The notes below the pieces were generated by a model, which saw only the letters and a list, made by a program, of their open reading frames with translations, was not told where the DNA came from and searched no databases. From Pyronema omphalodes (lineage: Eukaryota; Ascomycota; Pezizomycetes; Pezizales; Pyronemataceae): a DNA stretch of 64,000 nucleotides. How positions within the stretch are numbered: the first letter of the stretch is position 1; each line of letters starts with the position of its first letter. The position numbers were made by a program, and so were the translations under genes. The stretch lies in NCBI GenBank assembly GCA_024516155.1, contig JAJJXM010000029.1, positions 372,001-436,000 on the forward strand, written 5' to 3'. Positions 60,726 to 64,000 of the stretch are shown in pieces.

Positions 60726-61882
60726 TCCCGTCGTTCCAAAAAGCTCCAACAAAAAGCCGCAAATCCATACGCTCCCGCCCAGAATCTCCCAACTGAGGTA
60801 CGCCGCATCGTATTCACCCGTCGCGAAGCCGCACCAGCATCAAAACAAGTGGATGAAGCGTTCACAGCAGCCATCAACAACTGCTTGTGGTTCAAGAACG
60901 CTCCCCAATTCCACCGCATCCTAAAAGTCGCCCGCAATGCCAAAGGCACCATCACCGCCACAACAGTCCCCGGTGTGGATGCCGCAACCCTCTTAGGTTT
61001 GTACCGTGGGGACATTCTCAACGCCGTTCGTGAGGTCGATAGCGAAGTTACGGGAGTTGAGGAACTCGACCGCTGGGTATGTCTGAAAGTCCATGGCGTC
61101 CCACTGGATCGTTTCATGGGTGAGGGCTCCCAAGGTGTCCAACGCCTCCAAATCGAGGTACAGGCCAACCACGCTGGAGTGGAAGTGTTGCCCAACATCC
61201 GTTGGTTAGGCAAAACGGAGACAATTCGAGCCCGCTATGCTAATGGCGAAATCCAGAGCTCCTCCGCCGTCTTCTTCGTACGCAGCTCCGCCGCCGCGAA
61301 AATGCTAATCACGAGAGGAGTATAGCTGGGCAGCAGACGTCACCGAGCTGAAATGTACGTCTTCGAAGGGCCTGACAGTCAATGTTCCGGATGCCTCAAA
61401 TGGGGCCGCATCCGCGAACGCTGTTCAACACCAACAATCTTCCGCTGCGTCTTCTGTGCCGAGCACCACGCCACCTCTAACCACCCCGCGTGCGACCTTT
61501 CCGACTGCTGCAAACCCCGAGGCACAGCGTGCAATCACACCCTGCCTACCCCGAAGTGTGCCAACTGCGGTGGCAGCCACTACGCAAACGATCACTCGTG
61601 CCCCGACCGTATGGCCGCGGTAGCAGCTGCCCGCCTTGCCAGGATGCCACGCACGGGTCAACCCACTGCAATCGCGACCCGCCCAGCCCTCGAGGAACCA
61701 GCCCCCTCCGCCAACGCTCCCGATACTTCACAACAAGCCTCCGATACCGGCGACGCCTCAGCCATGGACCTATCCGATGGGGTCCCCGAATCCTCCTCCA
61801 CCCTTGCTCCAACGCAAGACACCGTTCTCCCCTCCTCTTCCGAGACGGGGACAGATGCCGTTGTGCCCCTAGAACCTGAATT

Positions 61883-64000
61883 ATGATACCAATTCAGGTT
61901 CGACAGCACAATTGCAGGAAGAGCGGTGAGGCTCTAACTGCCATAATGGAGAGCGGAGTGACGCTGGGGAGCGACGTGGTCCTAATCCAGGAACCCCCGA
62001 TCTTCCAAGGGTGGCGTCACCCAGCGTTCGACTTCGTCTGGGGAACGAGAGTGTTGGTAGGGGTTCGCAAGGACTCCGTCTGGACCGTCCGCCCCCGGGA
62101 GGAACTGGCAGCGGAGGGGGAAGGAGACGTTCAAGTCCTGGACATTCTTTGTCGGGGAATTCGAAAACTAAGGGTGGTCAACGTCTACGACGCTCCTAGA
62201 GCATCCGACGGCGTCAGACCGGCTCGGAACATAGCATGGTCACGAATAATCACTCGTGACACTGTCATCGCCGGAGACTTCAATGCGCACAGCGCGAGGT
62301 GGAACCCCCGCTGCACACAACCCATCCACCACTTCTTCCTCGAAGACCTGATGGACGCGCATGACCTCCGTTACGTCGGAGATGGAGAGGAAACTCACTC
62401 ACAAACGGGACAACAACGCCACCCCGTAATCGACCTGGTGTTCGCCACAATAGAACTTTCTCCGTATGTGAGCGCCCGCACCCTCCTAGACCCGGAACAC
62501 GCAACCACTTCCGACCACGAAGCCCTGGTCTGGGAAGTTACGTCGGTAACGGTACCGGAAGACTATGACTCACCCACGAGAGGGTGGGCGGTGAAGGAAT
62601 GGCTTGAGGACGAGGAGAGAGCGAAGAAAGCGGCGTTAGATTATCGCCATCAAAGCGAACGCAGACCGCTCCTCTCCAGTCGTTGCTCGGAGGAAGAGGT
62701 GGAGGCAGAGGTAGTTTGGCTACGGGAGACTTTGACGGCACTCTTGAACGCACATGCGCGCAAGATCCGCATCACTGCTCGCTCGAAACGGTGGTGGGGC
62801 ACCGAAATCAAGTCAGCGCGCCGATCATATGGTCGCACTCGACGAGCAGTGAAGGCAGGACGTGCAAACCCGGAGGAAGAGAAGGAACGCCGGAATGCAT
62901 ATCTCCGTCTCCAGAGGAGAGAAAAGAGAAGCTGTTGGGGCTCTTTTCTAGAATCTGCGGACGGCAATGCAGTCTGGACGGTGCTTCGTAGGACTCAACC
63001 GCGGGCGTCTGTGATGGTGGGGACCATCGAGGACGAACGGGGAAATTGTGCGGAAACGGAGGAAGACAAGCGACGCATGCTTGCCGATGTCTCATTCCCG
63101 CCGCCCAACGAGTATGAGGGAGGTTGGCACTCGAGAGGCCCTGCTGGTGAGGCTCACTCATGGGTCACGCAGGAATTTGTCGCTGCTGCAATTAACCAGC
63201 AGAGCAATTCGAAGGCCCCGGGAAGTGATAGCCTGGGAGTGCCAATCATAAAAGCTCTCATGCGGTGGGACCCTGATAGAGTGACCGCTGTCGTCACCCA
63301 GTGCCTCTGTTTAGGTTATCATCCTCACGACTGGAAGGTAGCGAAAGGGGTATGCATTCCCAAGCCTGGGAAGACGTCATACTCAAAAGCCAAAAGCTTT
63401 CAGGTGATCTCCCTTTTGAGCTGCATGGGGAAACTGGTTGAAAAGGTAGCGGCGCTGATGATTGCAGAGGAAGCGGACAAAAAGGGGGCTTTTCATGTGG
63501 GCCAGTTTGGGGGCAGAAGAGGAAGGTCGGCAGTAGACGCGGTGGCGGTGCTGATAGAAGCGGTAGAGGGAGCATGGGAAAGGAGAAAAATCGCAGGAGC
63601 CCTGATGATGGACATCAAAGGTGCCTTCCCGACGGTTAATCCTTATTGCCTGGTTGAGAAGATGAGACGATATCACATAGATGGAGATCTCGTCCGGTGG
63701 GTTGCGAGCTTCTTAGAGGACCGCAAAGTGGAAATCCCGATTGGAGTAGACTCTGGGCCGGCAATGGACACGAACACGGGGCTTCCACAAGGCTCTCCTG
63801 TTTCCCCTGTCCTTTTCCTGATATATATCGCCGATCTTGCTAATAAGATCGAGTCAGAACTGCCACGCACGGTGGGACTGTCCTTCGTGGACGACGTCAC
63901 GTGGATTGCAGAGGGCAATGACGCAGCAGAAATCGCCTCCACTCTCGCCCGGTGCGCCCAGTTAAGCCTGCTGTGGGCCCGTCGTAACGCCGTCCGATTC
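61883..64000 (+). CDS. LINE ORF2: endonuclease and reverse transcriptase (partial, runs off the edge)
   Basis: The ATG at 61883-61885 overlaps the ORF1 stop as ATGA. The frame stays open for 706 codons to the last base. The N-terminal APE-type endonuclease shows LIQEPP, TVIAGDFNAHSARWNP, HPVIDLVFA and TSDHEALVW, the usual catalytic Asp/Asn and His positions. The reverse transcriptase begins near KAPGSDSLGVPIIK and has SLLSCMGKLVEK, FGGRRGRSAVDAV, LMMDIKGAFPTV, the GLPQGSPVSPVLFLIYIADL palm motif and the catalytic FVDD. The rest of the RT thumb, any RNase H domain and the C-terminal knuckle lie outside the window. It looks uninterrupted so far. No start upstream of the ATGA exists in this frame, so translation probably depends on reinitiation after ORF1. 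Confidence 0.92.
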   Translation, partial: MIPIQVRQHNCRKSGEALTAIMESGVTLGSDVVLIQEPPIFQGWRHPAFDFVWGTRVLVGVRKDSVWTVRPREELAAEGEGDVQVLDILCRGIRKLRVVNVYDAPRASDGVRPARNIAWSRIITRDTVIAGDFNAHSARWNPRCTQPIHHFFLEDLMDAHDLRYVGDGEETHSQTGQQRHPVIDLVFATIELSPYVSARTLLDPEHATTSDHEALVWEVTSVTVPEDYDSPTRGWAVKEWLEDEERAKKAALDYRHQSERRPLLSSRCSEEEVEAEVVWLRETLTALLNAHARKIRITARSKRWWGTEIKSARRSYGRTRRAVKAGRANPEEEKERRNAYLRLQRREKRSCWGSFLESADGNAVWTVLRRTQPRASVMVGTIEDERGNCAETEEDKRRMLADVSFPPPNEYEGGWHSRGPAGEAHSWVTQEFVAAAINQQSNSKAPGSDSLGVPIIKALMRWDPDRVTAVVTQCLCLGYHPHDWKVAKGVCIPKPGKTSYSKAKSFQVISLLSCMGKLVEKVAALMIAEEADKKGAFHVGQFGGRRGRSAVDAVAVLIEAVEGAWERRKIAGALMMDIKGAFPTVNPYCLVEKMRRYHIDGDLVRWVASFLEDRKVEIPIGVDSGPAMDTNTGLPQGSPVSPVLFLIYIADLANKIESELPRTVGLSFVDDVTWIAEGNDAAEIASTLARCAQLSLLWARRNAVRF

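Larger units (their letters stand above)
51237..61886 (+). pseudogene. LINE ORF1 (Gag-like RNA-binding protein), split by insertion and carrying a stop
   Basis: Parts are 51237-51827 and 60726-61886, in the same frame once the Gypsy element is removed. Part one has a Pro/Arg-rich N-terminus and a leucine-zipper-like coiled coil (NLGLRIEELEDRIPALESEV, then HHLRSVNRELQAQLQAVR). Part two has the central RNA-binding region (LDRWVCLKVHGVPLDRF). It then has three cysteine/histidine knuckles (CSGCLKWGRIRERC, CVFCAEHHATSNHPAC, CANCGGSHYANDHSC), as in Tad-like ORF1 proteins. An in-frame TAG at 61323-61325 separates ITRGV from LGSRRHRAEMYV; a tryptophan codon is the likely ancestor. The stretch ends at TGA 61884-61886. 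It cannot make protein as it stands. Confidence 0.85.
51237..64000 (+). mobile_element. Tad-like non-LTR retrotransposon (LINE), interrupted by a Gypsy element, 3' end beyond the window
   Basis: ORF1 and ORF2 of a Tad-type LINE lie on the plus strand. ORF1 is cut in two by the Gypsy insertion at 51828-60720. Excising it with one ACCAG copy rejoins the coding frame exactly (codon boundary after CAG at 51827, continuing at 60726). The 5' limit is set at the first plausible ATG; the true 5' end lies somewhere upstream. No 3' end, poly-A tail or target-site duplication can be seen because the window ends inside ORF2. Confidence 0.85.

Overview
The window reads as nuclear DNA of a filamentous ascomycete (Pezizomycotina). 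Genes are broken by many short introns, mostly 49-130 bp, with GTATGT/GTAAGT-type donors and CTAAC-type branch sites. The conserved proteins are fungal in type, and the mobile elements are a chromodomain Gypsy element, a Tad-like LINE and a Copia remnant. I cannot name the species. All gene models were spliced by eye and tested by whether the summed exons divide by three.

Positions 1.2-33.8 kb are a gene-dense block of mainly housekeeping genes. In order: an RCR-like membrane protein (-), a membrane-anchored short-chain dehydrogenase (-), the ribosome-associated Hsp70 Ssb (-), an UNC-45/She4/Cro1 myosin chaperone (-), divergent from it the TFIIH subunit Tfb4 (+), a taspase-like threonine aspartase (-), a Dph7-like WD40 protein (-), the spliceosomal helicase Brr2 (-, with one frame break in a homopolymer), divergent from it TFIIS (+), and the Gea/GBF1-type Sec7 ARF exchange factor (+). 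They form no operon. Two divergent pairs (She4/Tfb4 and Brr2/TFIIS) share upstream regions, and Tfb4 converges with the taspase.

Positions 33.8-51 kb are AT-rich, repeat-rich and gene-poor. Supported genes are a GFA/Mss4-like enzyme with a repeat-swollen first intron (+), a small secreted protein of unknown function (+), and the AMPK gamma subunit Snf4 (-). A 3' fragment of a Ty1/Copia element lies at 41.6-43.4 kb. Around these are microsatellites, minisatellites, a 20-bp perfect hairpin and a 19-G run.

Positions 51.2-64 kb are a nested transposon. A Tad-like LINE (+) is split in ORF1 by a complete 8,893-bp Gypsy chromovirus (-), with 1,355-bp LTRs that look identical and a 5-bp ACCAG target duplication. 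The Gypsy element shows a polypurine tract, a primer-binding site that looks self-primed (Tf1/sushi type), gag with a CCHC knuckle, and pol with protease, RT, RNase H, integrase and a chromodomain in the -1 frame. The LINE carries an in-frame TAG in ORF1 and an ATGA overlap to an ORF2 (endonuclease and RT) that runs open to the window edge.

I found no clearly new multi-gene system. The most interesting points are the self-priming and frameshift architecture of the young Gypsy element, the Brr2 frame break, and the orphan secreted protein beside the repeats.
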